Source: JACVRN01 sp035276685 (lineage in GTDB: Bacteria; Acidobacteriota; Blastocatellia; Pyrinomonadales; Pyrinomonadaceae). From it: a stretch of DNA of 44,974 bases. This document shows positions 16,901 to 25,538 of the stretch, piece by piece. Every line of letters begins with the position of its first letter. The stretch's first letter is position 1. Below the pieces are notes generated by a model. That model made no database searches. It had not been told where the DNA came from and saw nothing but the letters and a program-made list of their open reading frames with translations. The stretch covers positions 1 through 44,974 of the forward strand of contig DATELK010000071.1 of NCBI GenBank assembly GCA_035276685.1. Reading direction: 5' to 3'. Position numbers and translations under genes: made by a program.

Positions 16901-18309
16901 CTGTTGCCGACCGCGACGGTCATGCCGTTTATGTTATTCCAGATTTGAGCTGTCGCGGCTGCGCCAGTGCCGCCTCCGCCCGTGAAGCTCACGGAAGGCG
17001 CGGAGGTGTAGCTCGCTCCGCCGCTAGTCAGTATGACGGAGACGACAGCGCCGTTCTCAACCTGTGCCACGCCCGCAGCGCCCGCGCCCCCGCCGCCCGC
17101 GAATACTACGTCAGGCGCTGTGGTGTAGCCCGTGCCGCCGTCCGTCACGTCAACCTCAGTAACGCCAGTAGGCACCGTGGTCGTCTGCCAGACTACATCG
17201 TAAACGGAAGCGTGATAGACGGATTGAGACGGAAGATTGGTCTGCCCGCTCGCATCCTCCACAGTCCAGCCGAGGTCATTCATCAGCGATTGCCACGCGT
17301 CCGAAGGATTAGCCTCACCCGTCCACGGCGAGCGCGTAGGGTTGCCGTACTCGTCCCAGCTGGTCACAGGCCCGTACAAAGGGTCGTGCGTAGGGTCTGA
17401 GTACCAGCCTATGATGAGATAGCTGAGCGCGGTGTTCTCGGGGAAGGTCGCGGCGTCCTGATAGTTGGGATTGTTGGAAGAGGCGTTCGGGTCGTTGATG
17501 GGGTCGTAGAAGGAGAAGACGTTGACGAGCCCGGGCTGGTAGGCGGAGAAGGTCGCATCGCCCGGCCCCAGCGCCTGTAAGAAGAGCTGCTGCGGCTCGC
17601 CCTCTTCGCCCACCCAAGACTGAAGCACCGTGGCCTTCGTGCCCAGCATCGTAGGCTCTATCGTGCCGGGCGTGGAGGGGAAGGGATTGACGAAAGAGTT
17701 TGAGTCCCACGCGGAAGTGTCCGGGTTCAGGCTGTCGCTCTGAAGAAGCCACGCCATAGTCTGCCTCGGCTGCGTCGCCGACTCGCCGGGACTGTAGCGC
17801 ACTATGAGCCAGCGATTCGGCACGTACGGATAACTGAAGGCCTGACTCGGAGCGATAGTCACCTGCGGCGGGTCTGTGTAGCCTGTGCCAGCGCTCACTA
17901 TGTTGATGCCGGTCACGATGCCGTTCGTCACGACCGCGGTGGCAAGTGCGCCCGAGCCGGACTGTCCCACGATTGTCACCACGGGCGGCAGGAGGTTGCT
18001 GTAGCCGTAGCCGCCGTTCGTCACAGTCAGCCCCGTCAATTGCCCGCCCGAAACCTCTGCCGTCGCGGTGGCCTGAACCTGCGTGCCGCGAGTCAGCGCC
18101 CTAGGCAGAGACCAGTGAAGGTGTACGCCGGGGTCGGGCGGGTCAGATATCTCGTCGGAGAAGGGAGCCGGAACAGCGCTCTGGAACTGCGGCACCTGTG
18201 AGTAGTCATTTTGCCAGCGATGAAAGACCACGGCGTTCTGCACAAGCTTATTGACGATGAGCGCATCGACACCTACGGGAACGAGCAAAGGGGATGTGTT
18301 GTCAGGCAT
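13978..18309 (-). CDS. Giant unrecognised cassette protein (1443 aa) with two Gly/Tyr repeat inserts
   Basis: I do not recognise a named domain. The N-terminal part has the motif GVHLHWSLPRALTRG (61-75) and later YVPNRWLIVRY (162-172). Between these two lies a pair of Gly/Tyr repeats (about 77-157), and a second pair interrupts about 373-455, between YDVVWQ and WNNINGMTVAVG. A long helical, coiled-coil-like stretch covers about 560-655 (alternating Leu/Ala/Gln with charged residues). The rest is mixed alpha/beta with no obvious catalytic motif. No signal peptide or membrane segment is present. AAGGAATC lies 9 bases before ATG 18309. It is 46 bp downstream of the 977-aa gene and 38 bp upstream of the array, so it is co-transcribed with both. 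It shares its repeat inserts with the 977-aa protein, which suggests the two have evolved together. It may be a structural shell, cargo or scaffold; function unknown. Confidence 0.6.
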   Translation of the reverse strand: MPDNTSPLLVPVGVDALIVNKLVQNAVVFHRWQNDYSQVPQFQSAVPAPFSDEISDPPDPGVHLHWSLPRALTRGTQVQATATAEVSGGQLTGLTVTNGGYGYSNLLPPVVTIVGQSGSGALATAVVTNGIVTGINIVSAGTGYTDPPQVTIAPSQAFSYPYVPNRWLIVRYSPGESATQPRQTMAWLLQSDSLNPDTSAWDSNSFVNPFPSTPGTIEPTMLGTKATVLQSWVGEEGEPQQLFLQALGPGDATFSAYQPGLVNVFSFYDPINDPNASSNNPNYQDAATFPENTALSYLIIGWYSDPTHDPLYGPVTSWDEYGNPTRSPWTGEANPSDAWQSLMNDLGWTVEDASGQTNLPSQSVYHASVYDVVWQTTTVPTGVTEVDVTDGGTGYTTAPDVVFAGGGGAGAAGVAQVENGAVVSVILTSGGASYTSAPSVSFTGGGGTGAAATAQIWNNINGMTVAVGNSSIDALAAIVQKYADTEQHGALEAELLEAFQYNFLKTLDDADGEAQLDLKIRQASFASVPGGTLWEVVAAQTEQTPTGQLSPDAVPPPPPLTEAQAEKLAKLNRDQRALDQATQLLASMQWELYATWWKNSWINANMGDFIALNTYFDTDSIQQAIQNDLDPGNDSGLYASVVARQQSVQTQMQALPNPTDPLSILDYATNTLGLDPAELQLKAATMPRFYQPADPVVLVSGIQSSDKQGSLDGGGSLFCRFLSQAVTGVNVESGGNATQVTSATSGIQQVIPVVSNSHLPAAVTAGIGALSVETFFVDPNNATTIVQVGLNSTDAGTIAGLYAGMVTQTAQVATISDPLAAYAAFSLWATQAWSPLYMQWKVTFSPTLQNNQLQQDGTYDNWPLAKIAFDSPPATSEQPCWSFNGKDFDWYGGFSMVGPPNGQLYQAEQTYIGRTFLTPQSTYVFIARLKKYLADNPNADLEAAKKLIDTIGDWDFLSQRLSGLVDMLIMRDLGQSPPPDSSISEQVGEEYKAIPDPTKGNQDTAYGGGMPFFLPVRGGFLQFVKLVVVDAFGQVVDLMSAGGNTGTGVSFAPVRGRGLAPMQATQLPYPSELVQLSPRMAQAARLDFRFISATNDQQETGLYTNSSPVCGWVLPNHLDGGLSVYDADGNAVGELMVLVDTQGNKDVRWLPAPDSPAAVSDPTKITNQHLSKFVLGFTSSTDQGQGFKDFLQAVDETLWTFEPLGSRADQNLSVLIGRPLALLRAQLQLELQGRPVYNQSWPDTGLQQTAAVETIQFPVRLGSTELYNDGLMGYYLDDNYSTFNSVHQPKSYQPTSGSYLNPVGYNGNYIQLQFNYPSYATQYITMLLDPRGDAHAFTGILPVKIVSLPASYFEDALARMAVTFRTGPVITDADAIRIPLPTEKNGTWSWLERNSPADPQNWTDPAGWDVLNIVKADQSARLPEQPPRLVEGWLKLTPTDIEK
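16945..17190 (-). repeat. Gly/Tyr repeat pair, second insert of the 1443-aa protein
   Basis: Two tandem units read GGTGYTTAPDVVFAGGGG and GGASYTSAPSVSFTGGGG, each followed by an Ala-rich segment. They lie in frame between YDVVWQ and WNNINGMTVAVG. Boundaries are approximate. Confidence 0.7.
17839..18081 (-). repeat. Gly/Tyr repeat pair, first insert of the 1443-aa protein
   Basis: Units GGYGYSNLLPPVVTIVGQ and AGTGYTDPPQVTIAPSQ interrupt the protein between ALTRG and YVPNRWLIVRY. This is the most diverged of the four pairs, lacking the GGGG loop. Boundaries are approximate. Confidence 0.65.
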
Positions 18310-18355
18310 AATCTTGATTCCTTAAAAACGGAGCGTGCTTCTCTTTTCAGAGCGT

Positions 18356-21289
18356 TCAGGAAGAATGCACCAGCACCAGCTCTTCCGGCGCGCGAACCAT
18401 CTCTATGGCAAAGTCAGCAGGGCCGAGCGTGATGCTGCTTCCCGCGCCGTAAGCCGCATTGAGCTGCGACTGTAGATAGGGCTGCCAGGTTTTTACATCC
18501 AGCACCGGGCCGGGCTCCTGGCTACGAAAATATTTGCTTATATCGAGCGGCTGCTGGTTCGGGATGATTGAGCCTATGGGTTGATTCGGCGGCGCATCCG
18601 TCACCCACCGCACGTCAACGCCGAAGTCATCTTCATGCCCGAAGGCCAGGCTCTCCTTCGGCTCGCTTATCTCCACGCGGGCGGTCGTATCGGGGAAGAG
18701 ACAGATGAGCAAATCAGGCGCGAGCCTGTCCATGCGAATCAAGCTGAGCGGCGTGGTGCCCGCAGCATCCGAGTAGGCCCTGACCTCAAGACCGGGCCAG
18801 CCTGAGACGACAGCCGAGCGAAGCAGAAAGCCTGCTATGCCCTGTGCCTGCGCGACTGTCGCGTCCGCTTGCTGGCTCATCGCCTGACTCGCTTTTCCGG
18901 TGCGCCTGCTACGCACGAGCATCGCGGCCTGCTTTGATGACGCCTGAAGCTTCGGATATATGAGCGACTGAGCCAGCAGGTCGCGGCTGCTCTGAATGCA
19001 TATGCTCAGAGCGCCGCCGACGAGCGCCTCTATGTAGTTCGGGTCTACGAAGAAGAACCGCAGCGACTCCTTCGGCAGCATGCGCGCGTCGGGCACAAGG
19101 TTGACGAAGGGCACGCCGTAGAGAAGCCTGAGCTCTGCGAGCCAGTTGGCGACGTAAACAGCCGGTGAGTCCGAAGAGTTCGGCTGCTGCCCGTCGCCTG
19201 CGCTGTCCAGTAGAAGCTGCTGCACGGCGGGAATCTGATAGAGCTTCCTCAAGGTCTCTATCTTATTCGCGGCCTGCTGCGACGCGGGCACAGTGTCGAG
19301 CGCCTCCGCTTCCGGCTGTCCCGGCAAAGGAGCCGACTGAGCTATACGGATCGCGACGCCGTCCGAGAATCCATTCAGCAAGTAGCCCATGAAAGAGCTT
19401 GAGACGAAGTCTCGCTGTAAGAGCGTGCGTAGCTGTGTGACTGCATCTGCGCTCGATTCGGAGAGGTCAGGCACGCTCCCGAGCGCCTGAACATTTTTTG
19501 AGCCGAGCCGCCCTGCCAGCAGGTTGACCGTGCGATTCGCCCCGAGCCTCACTTGCAGGAGCTTCGTCCCGAAGCTCTGATCAGAGAGGGCGAGCAGGCG
19601 GCCCGTCTGCCACGCGGCCGCGTAAGACTCATCAAAGAGCGCGTTGGTCTGGTCGTAAATCATGGCCGAGGCCGCGCTCGTGTAAGTGTCGGCGTTGCGA
19701 AAGAGCGCTCTGGGCGCTGGCACCAGCGGGCCGCGATACCACGCGAAGGTGTCGTCGCCAATCATGGTGTCGTAGGCGAGACCCGTGTAGCCCTGCGTGA
19801 GCGCCTGCTGAACAGTCGCCTGAGTCGAGCCGGAAGTCTGCTGCTCGGAGGTGACGGGCAGGTGAAGCAGAAGGCCTGCGCCGCCCTGCGGCTCTCCCGC
19901 AATCAGGTTCAGCATGAGGTCTCGGAAATCTCCCGTCTCGGAAAGACAGGTGAAGTTCCAGCTGTAGAGAGAGACGAGGCGCACGCGCTCGGTTCCCGTA
20001 GGCCACGAAGGATTGTCAACCAGATAGCTCGCGTAGCCTTCGAGCGAAACCAGATGGGCCACCCACGGAGCGCCTATCTGCGCCGTCGCGCTCGCGTTCG
20101 TTCCACCTCCGCCGCCCGAGAAGACAACGCTCGGCGCAGAGGTGTAGCCAGAGCCTCCCTGCGTCAAAGTTATAGATGTGACCTCGCCGTTCTCGACCTG
20201 CGCCACTGCCGTCGCGCCCGTGCCGCCTCCGCCCGTGATTACCACGTCCGGCGCTGAGGTGTAATTCAAGCCGCCTTCGTCAAGCACCAGTTTCATCACA
20301 GGCCCCGCGCCCGGCGAAGGGAAACGATTGCCTATGACTACGGAGAACCAGCCGTTATCCTGCGCGGCGCTGGTCTCCTTGTCGCCCGTGTTGACCTGCC
20401 TACAGTGCGCTAGATACTTCAGCTCGTCCACGGGCGTCGTGGCCTTCGGCTCGAAGCGCGGCGTGACTTTGGTGAAAACGTCCGTCGGTATGTCTATCGC
20501 CATGCAGACGACGCCCCTGCGCGCTACGGCCGTAGCGCCCGTGCCGCCACCGCCGCTGATGGTCACTGTAGGGTCTGACGTGTAGCCAGTGCCTCCGCCC
20601 GTCAGTGTGATGGAGACAGCGCCGTTCTTAACCTGTGCAGTGGCGACCGCGCCCGTGCCGCCTCCGCCGCTAATCGTTACGTCAGGCGCTGACGTGTAGC
20701 CAGTGCCTGAGCTTGTGACCGTGATTGAAGTCACTTGATTAAGCATGTCCTCGTACTCTTCCGTGACCGCAGGCCCGAGCGTTCCCTGCGGCGGGTTGAG
20801 CACGTCGGGCAGGTTATAGGTTCCCGCGCGGCTCGGGTTGGCAAGGGTGCTACTGGTGTTTCCGGTTTCGGGCGCAATAATCTCGTCGGGCGAGAAGAGC
20901 AGCACGGCCATCCACGGCGTAGTCCTGTCTTCCGGCACGAGGAAGCGCTCCCACGGAAGATTCCGCTTTGTCAGAACTACGTGCGGAAGGTTCTGGTCGT
21001 AAGTGCCTATCCCGGCGGAGGGCGGAAAGACGCTCTGTATGTCGGCGGGGTCAAGCGCAAAGCGCGGCGCAACAACCGTGAAGGCTTGCTTGAGCGGGGC
21101 GCTCGTGGGGAAGTTCTGATTAGTAATCGCCTTGCCGCCCGGAGCAAGCGCCGTGCTGTTGACGACCTGCTGAACGGAGATGGTGTAATCGCCCGCGTCC
21201 AGCGGCGGCAGGTAGTTGTCATAAAAGCGTATGTCGCCCGCAGGGATGGAACCGTTGCCGTTCGTGTTTCCGTTGTTTGTAGAGCTCAT
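18356..21289 (-). CDS. Giant unrecognised cassette protein (977 aa) with two Gly/Tyr repeat inserts
   Basis: No named domain recognised. The N-terminus is Asn/Gly-rich and flexible (1-15) and leads to FYDNYLPPLDAGDYTI (22-37). Two pairs of Gly/Tyr repeats are inserted at about 186-258 and 332-405, each flanked by sequence that reads as continuous globular protein (for example FSVVIGNRFP before and WVAHLVSLEGY after the second). The C-terminal third includes a basic helical segment (SRRTGKASQAMSQQADATV) and a conserved-looking block SGWPGLEVRAYSDAAG, then MDRLAPDLLICLFPD. No signal peptide or catalytic motif is seen. GGAG lies 9 bases before ATG 21289. Flanking gaps of 68 and 46 bp place it in one operon with the DUF6603-like and 1443-aa genes. 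It is likely a partner of those two, in an assembly of unknown role. Confidence 0.6.
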   Translation of the reverse strand: MSSTNNGNTNGNGSIPAGDIRFYDNYLPPLDAGDYTISVQQVVNSTALAPGGKAITNQNFPTSAPLKQAFTVVAPRFALDPADIQSVFPPSAGIGTYDQNLPHVVLTKRNLPWERFLVPEDRTTPWMAVLLFSPDEIIAPETGNTSSTLANPSRAGTYNLPDVLNPPQGTLGPAVTEEYEDMLNQVTSITVTSSGTGYTSAPDVTISGGGGTGAVATAQVKNGAVSITLTGGGTGYTSDPTVTISGGGGTGATAVARRGVVCMAIDIPTDVFTKVTPRFEPKATTPVDELKYLAHCRQVNTGDKETSAAQDNGWFSVVIGNRFPSPGAGPVMKLVLDEGGLNYTSAPDVVITGGGGTGATAVAQVENGEVTSITLTQGGSGYTSAPSVVFSGGGGGTNASATAQIGAPWVAHLVSLEGYASYLVDNPSWPTGTERVRLVSLYSWNFTCLSETGDFRDLMLNLIAGEPQGGAGLLLHLPVTSEQQTSGSTQATVQQALTQGYTGLAYDTMIGDDTFAWYRGPLVPAPRALFRNADTYTSAASAMIYDQTNALFDESYAAAWQTGRLLALSDQSFGTKLLQVRLGANRTVNLLAGRLGSKNVQALGSVPDLSESSADAVTQLRTLLQRDFVSSSFMGYLLNGFSDGVAIRIAQSAPLPGQPEAEALDTVPASQQAANKIETLRKLYQIPAVQQLLLDSAGDGQQPNSSDSPAVYVANWLAELRLLYGVPFVNLVPDARMLPKESLRFFFVDPNYIEALVGGALSICIQSSRDLLAQSLIYPKLQASSKQAAMLVRSRRTGKASQAMSQQADATVAQAQGIAGFLLRSAVVSGWPGLEVRAYSDAAGTTPLSLIRMDRLAPDLLICLFPDTTARVEISEPKESLAFGHEDDFGVDVRWVTDAPPNQPIGSIIPNQQPLDISKYFRSQEPGPVLDVKTWQPYLQSQLNAAYGAGSSITLGPADFAIEMVRAPEELVLVHSS
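20075..20299 (-). repeat. Gly/Tyr repeat pair, second insert of the 977-aa protein
   Basis: Units GGLNYTSAPDVVITGGGG and GGSGYTSAPSVVFSGGGG with ATAVAQVENGEV between them. They are flanked by FSVVIGNRFP and WVAHLVSLEGY. Boundaries are approximate. Confidence 0.7.
20516..20734 (-). repeat. Gly/Tyr repeat pair, first insert of the 977-aa protein
   Basis: Units GTGYTSAPDVTISGGGG and GTGYTSDPTVTISGGGG follow the helix EEYEDMLNQ and precede GVVCMAIDIPTDVF. Boundaries are approximate. Confidence 0.7.
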
Positions 21290-21357
21290 AGCCGTTCGCT
21301 CCAGAGGGTTAATAGAAATTGCGTTTGTCGTCGTGACTCAAGCAGGCCAGGGCCTCG

Positions 21358-24300
21358 TTACCGGCCCACGGGTGATTCAAGCATGGGCGGCGCGACGAAG
21401 CTGAGATTGATATAAGAGACCAGCTCCGAGAGGTCTCCGTTTGCGCCCGCGTCGTAGCCGAACCCGGCCAGCGCGCTGAAAATCGCCGCGCGATTCGAGA
21501 CGGGCGAGTCTGCCGCGGAGTCCTGCATGATGGTGCTTGCGATTGTTTGCAGCGACGTGCTGGAGGTTTGCGGCTGACCCGACTGCGCCGCCTGCGGTAT
21601 CGGAAGATAATTCTCCTGATTGGCGTCCGGGTTGATGGGGTCGTAGCTCAGGTTCGCCCTTGGAATCGGAGCCGGGCCGGAGGGCTGCTGCACCTTCGGC
21701 GTGATGTTCTGAAGTCCCGTGAGCCTGCCCGGCAGAGTGTTCGAAGCGGGAGGCGGCGTCGCATCCTTAGAGATGGGCTGGCCCCAAGTGGCTTCCGGCA
21801 CGCTGCGGGTATTCAAGGCCCAGTCCCAATCATTGTTAACGTCCTGATTGTCGCCGTCCTCGAACGTGACCGTCAGAGAAAGCACGGAGGTCACGCAGTT
21901 GATGCCCATGGGACGCACGCCCACGTAGTAGCCGTCCGAGCTTCGCGCGCACGACGGGGCATTTGCGTCAGGCGGCACGAGCGTCGGCGGCTCAAGCTGC
22001 GTCGTGGAAGAAGGCCCAACCAAATCAAGCTCTGTCAGGGGCCACGCCGACTCTACGGTGAAAGTAAATTCGTCAGCGCGAACGAGCCAGCGGCCGTCAG
22101 AAACGGGTTGCGGGTACTGTCCCGCGTTGATGACCAGCTTGATGACGTTCTGGAAAGGAGGATTGTCGTCTTCGGCCGCCATAGCCATAGACTTCATCAT
22201 AGGCGCTGGCTGCTGCGACTTAGGCTTGTCCTGCGGGAGCAGGGTCTGGAAATCGCTGAACTCAAGATAGTCGTTCCCTTGCCCGTAAGAGGGGCCGAAC
22301 GAGACGGTGAAAGAGACAATCCAGAGGTGTACGTGAACCTCGCCTCCCGTGGGCGGCCCCCACATGTTCAGGTCTGCGCCAAGCTCTACCTTTATGGTCG
22401 TGGTCACGAAGAGCAGGTGAACGCGATAAGAGACGCCTATGCTGATGCCTATGTCGGCCGTGTAGTAGAAGGGCTTCCACTGAATCAGGAAATCTGCGTA
22501 GGCAGTGAACCACGCCGACAGGTTGCCGGAATGAAACTCCAAGTCGAGCGAGCCTCCGCCCATCACGCACGAAGGAGTGAGCGCGAAGTAAGCGCCGCCC
22601 TTGATGCTTATCTGGTCGCTGAGCTGCCAGTTAAAGCCTAAGCGCGGCTCGTCCGGATACCACTCGGGCTTATTGAACTGCGGGTGATAGCCGCCTATGG
22701 TCAAGACGAAATCGCCCGCGTGCTGGCTCGGAGAGAACCAGACGAAGAAGGCGAAGCCGCCCGTCAGGTGACACGCGGGGTCTATGACGTAGGAGTTGGG
22801 CGTGATGACGGCCGTCGCCGAGAAGAGACCGTCCGAAGGGTCTATGATTACTTCGAGGCCAAGCTCTACGTAGGCGTAGGTGACGGGGCCAGCCTGCGGC
22901 AGCTTGATTCTTGAAAGCCCAAGCACCGCTATCTCAAAGTGGTCGCCGAACTCTACCACGACGAGCGCGTTCGAGTTGATAAGCTCAAAGGAGGTGAACT
23001 GAACGCCCGCCGCTATCCAGTTGACTCCCTGCGCGGGCTGAACCCAGTCCTGTATGGCCTGTAGCGCCGCTTGCGGCCCTGCGTCGGCCCCGCCAATCTT
23101 TGAAGGGTCAGAGAGGCCAGCGACGAACGGGAAGTTCTGAACCTGGTCTTGTGTGGGCAGCTTAAGCGAGCGGTTATAGCCGAAGCCCGCCGAGAGGCCC
23201 GTGACGAAGAAGAAGGCTGGCCCGCCAATCGGAGCATTGAGGAAGGCGAAGATGAAGAGCGACGGGTGGCCGTTCAGACTGGCCCATGAGCCGAGCGCAC
23301 TGATAGACCAGCTCGCGGCCTTTATCAGGGCCTCGCCGTTATACTCTATGATGTCCTGTCCGTCTACGTTGACGTGCGCTTTGAAGAGCCCGCCGCTCAC
23401 GTCCACGGGCCCCTGCGAGAAGGTTATGTCTAGCCCGTCAAGCCCAAGCTCGTAGCTGCCCAAATCGCCCGGCGACTTCAATGGGATGCCTATGGAGAGA
23501 CCTTTAAGGTCAATCTCAAGGCCGCCGAGCGCCACGTCGCCGTCGAAGAGGAAAGACACGCGCAGGTCAGGATTCGGCTGCGGCCACTCTACGCCGAGGC
23601 GCTGGCACTGTAGCGGCCCGAAGGCTTGCTGCACGGGAATCCAGACGGTGTCGGTCGGGGTGTCGTCCGGCGCGTAGAGCTGGAAGTTGACCTCGGTCGG
23701 GTTGTCAGGGTCGGAGAGCCACGCGACCGAAGCCGAGAAGGCAGGGTTGACGGGCTGTGTGTCTGCGCCCGCGCCGCTCGATGATTCGGAGCCCGACGAC
23801 AGAAGGTTCTGGGCCACAGGATTGCCGGAGCTTCCTGTGACGCCCGCCCCTAGCGGAAGGCCAAGGTGGTCTAAGCGCACGGCCCCGCCCCACAGAATCT
23901 TGCTCAGGTCTGAGAAGTCCAGAGAGAGAGAGAAACGTAGCTCTACGCCTCCGAGCCTTGTGCCCTGAATATCGAAGAGCGGCTTGTCGTTGCTCCCCGT
24001 GAAGTCGAAGCCGAGGCTCATGAGCTCAACTTTAGGCTTGAAGCTGAACTGGGTCTTGTTGACGATGTTGACGAGCAGGATGGTGACGCCGGGGCCTGCC
24101 ATCTCTCCCTTGGGGTCTGCGCGGCCCGCCCAGTTGTTGCTGTCGCTTTCTCCCGTTAGCCACTTGCCAATCTGCAAGACGAACTCAGGCGAACTCGCAG
24201 CAGTCGAGCCGGACGAAGCGCCCGGCGAAGCGTTGCCGCTGCTTCCCGCAGCTTCTGCCGAGCCCGTGATTTTTATGTCCTCGACCGTAAGGCGCACGCC

Positions 24301-25254
24301 GTAATCCGTGCCGCCGCCCGCCGAATCTTCGCCAACGATGTAGATGCCGCCCGTGCCCAGCGGGAAGACGGGGTTGTTGTTACTGGCCAGTATGCTGAGC
24401 GCTTCCGAAACAAGCTCTTCGGCAATCGCGGCTGGCGTCATAGTCGTAAACTTCGTCAGCGCGCCCAGAGAGTACTGCCCGTTCAACACAAGGATGTCCA
24501 GGTCAGTCAGCACTTCACCGATTTTCTTGCTCGTCGAAGGGATGGGCGTAGAGAGCCACCCGGCCACGGTCTGGCTCCCGAGCACGGCGTTGACCCAGCC
24601 GGCGAGCGTAGTGTTCTGAAGGTCTGCGAGCGTCTGCGCCGTTGACTGCTGGGACGCGGGCTTCATGTTCACGAACTGAAGCGTGAAGTTGGGCGCGGTG
24701 TCCGAGAAGTAGATGTTGCCGACGAACTCAAGGCCCGTGAAGGTGACGGGGTTCCCGCCTGAGTCCGCCGGGAAAGTACCATTCGTGTCGTTTATGCTGA
24801 GCGCTATCGTGACGGGATAATTCGCGGAGCCCGTGACGATGACTGGCGTGGCCACGGGCAGATTGAAGAGCGGAAAGTAGACCCAGCCCGTAATCTGTAT
24901 GGCAGAGTCTTCGCCCGTGAAGGGCCACCATAGCCCTACGCCCACGGTCTGGGGCGGGGTCTGGTCGCTCGACAGGGGCAGAACTATATAGATGCCGGTC
25001 GGCGCTCCGTTCCAGTTGAGCGCGTACCACTCTTTATCCTGAGGCGTGCCGTCCGCGGGCTTGCCCAATATGTCCCGGAGCAGCTTCAGTATGTCCTTGG
25101 CGTCCGAGGGAATCTTCTCAAGATAAGAGAGAGGGTTCTGGAACCAGTCCAGATTGAACTCCGCGCCGTCGGGCTGGTTGAGCAGTCCGAGCAGCAAACC
25201 GAAATCTACTAGCTTCTGGTCCAGAGCGCCGGAAGGGATGGGAATCGTGGCCAT
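21358..25254 (-). CDS. DUF6603-like giant protein (1298 aa), first gene of the accessory unit
   Basis: The central half (about 560-990) resembles, from memory, the DUF6603 family of very large proteins of unknown function. It has repeated amphipathic beta-strands, IKGGAYFALTPSCVMGGG, FLIQWKPFYYTADIGISIG and VELGADLNMWGPPTGG. The N-terminal 150 residues include helices (LLRDILGKPADG) and beta-strands (GVGLWWPFTGEDSAI). A low-complexity Ser/Gly/Ala linker occurs near 340-355 and again near 485-495. The C-terminal 300 residues are Pro/Gln-rich with short beta segments. No signal peptide is present, although the strand pattern is reminiscent of membrane- or shell-associated beta proteins. The ATG at 25254 follows a weak GCAGG site. 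The gene is preceded by a long leader and a promoter just after the terminator of the baseplate operon, so it opens a separate transcription unit. Its role is unknown. Confidence 0.65.
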   Translation of the reverse strand: MATIPIPSGALDQKLVDFGLLLGLLNQPDGAEFNLDWFQNPLSYLEKIPSDAKDILKLLRDILGKPADGTPQDKEWYALNWNGAPTGIYIVLPLSSDQTPPQTVGVGLWWPFTGEDSAIQITGWVYFPLFNLPVATPVIVTGSANYPVTIALSINDTNGTFPADSGGNPVTFTGLEFVGNIYFSDTAPNFTLQFVNMKPASQQSTAQTLADLQNTTLAGWVNAVLGSQTVAGWLSTPIPSTSKKIGEVLTDLDILVLNGQYSLGALTKFTTMTPAAIAEELVSEALSILASNNNPVFPLGTGGIYIVGEDSAGGGTDYGVRLTVEDIKITGSAEAAGSSGNASPGASSGSTAASSPEFVLQIGKWLTGESDSNNWAGRADPKGEMAGPGVTILLVNIVNKTQFSFKPKVELMSLGFDFTGSNDKPLFDIQGTRLGGVELRFSLSLDFSDLSKILWGGAVRLDHLGLPLGAGVTGSSGNPVAQNLLSSGSESSSGAGADTQPVNPAFSASVAWLSDPDNPTEVNFQLYAPDDTPTDTVWIPVQQAFGPLQCQRLGVEWPQPNPDLRVSFLFDGDVALGGLEIDLKGLSIGIPLKSPGDLGSYELGLDGLDITFSQGPVDVSGGLFKAHVNVDGQDIIEYNGEALIKAASWSISALGSWASLNGHPSLFIFAFLNAPIGGPAFFFVTGLSAGFGYNRSLKLPTQDQVQNFPFVAGLSDPSKIGGADAGPQAALQAIQDWVQPAQGVNWIAAGVQFTSFELINSNALVVVEFGDHFEIAVLGLSRIKLPQAGPVTYAYVELGLEVIIDPSDGLFSATAVITPNSYVIDPACHLTGGFAFFVWFSPSQHAGDFVLTIGGYHPQFNKPEWYPDEPRLGFNWQLSDQISIKGGAYFALTPSCVMGGGSLDLEFHSGNLSAWFTAYADFLIQWKPFYYTADIGISIGVSYRVHLLFVTTTIKVELGADLNMWGPPTGGEVHVHLWIVSFTVSFGPSYGQGNDYLEFSDFQTLLPQDKPKSQQPAPMMKSMAMAAEDDNPPFQNVIKLVINAGQYPQPVSDGRWLVRADEFTFTVESAWPLTELDLVGPSSTTQLEPPTLVPPDANAPSCARSSDGYYVGVRPMGINCVTSVLSLTVTFEDGDNQDVNNDWDWALNTRSVPEATWGQPISKDATPPPASNTLPGRLTGLQNITPKVQQPSGPAPIPRANLSYDPINPDANQENYLPIPQAAQSGQPQTSSTSLQTIASTIMQDSAADSPVSNRAAIFSALAGFGYDAGANGDLSELVSYINLSFVAPPMLESPVGR

Positions 25255-25509
25255 GTGCTACCTGCTTTCAGGTGTTTGAAGGGACAGGAAGTTAACCTTG
25301 AGAGGCCGAAGAGCGCACTCTCTTTGACGTTGTCGCGTTGTTAGCCCCGAAGACGGCTTGTTAAGGCGGAGACCCCTTAATGCCGCCATCAAAGGTTAGT
25401 AGAAGTTTAGATAGGAATCCCGCGCTTCATGGATTTAACGTGAAGACAGCAGGAAGGCAATAGCTCGTAAACTGAAGGCTATAAAAACAGAACTGCCAAA
25501 TTCGGGTAG
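25255..25509 (-). other. Long untranslated leader of the accessory operon
   Basis: The gene-free gap runs from 25255 to 25601 (347 bp). Its right side holds the terminator and promoter listed separately. The rest would be a 5' leader of about 250 bases. It contains two mutually exclusive stems: TTAAGG (25361-25366) with CCTTAA (25375-25380), and GGCGG (25365-25369) with CCGCC (25383-25387). CCTGAAAGCAGG lies just before the start codon. I recognise no riboswitch class. A 43-codon frame (25389 to 25258) lacks a ribosome site and is probably chance. Confidence 0.4.
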
Positions 25510-25538
25510 AGACTAAAGGCATTCATGCCGCGTGTCAA
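25510..25538 (-). promoter_or_regulatory. Promoter of the accessory operon with an operator-like palindrome in the spacer
   Basis: On the minus strand a perfect TTGACA (25538-25533) is followed after 17 bases by TAGTCT (25515-25510), a weak -10. The spacer contains the inverted repeat GGCAT-TC-ATGCC (25518-25529), suited to a repressor or activator. It begins inside the T-tract of the preceding terminator, so termination and re-initiation are separated by only a few bases. Confidence 0.5.

Noticed and set aside
25258..25389. 43-codon reading frame in the leader of the accessory operon, ending just before its first gene
   Set aside because: No ribosome site, no recognisable composition and no homology basis; kept only as a possible leader peptide of low likelihood.
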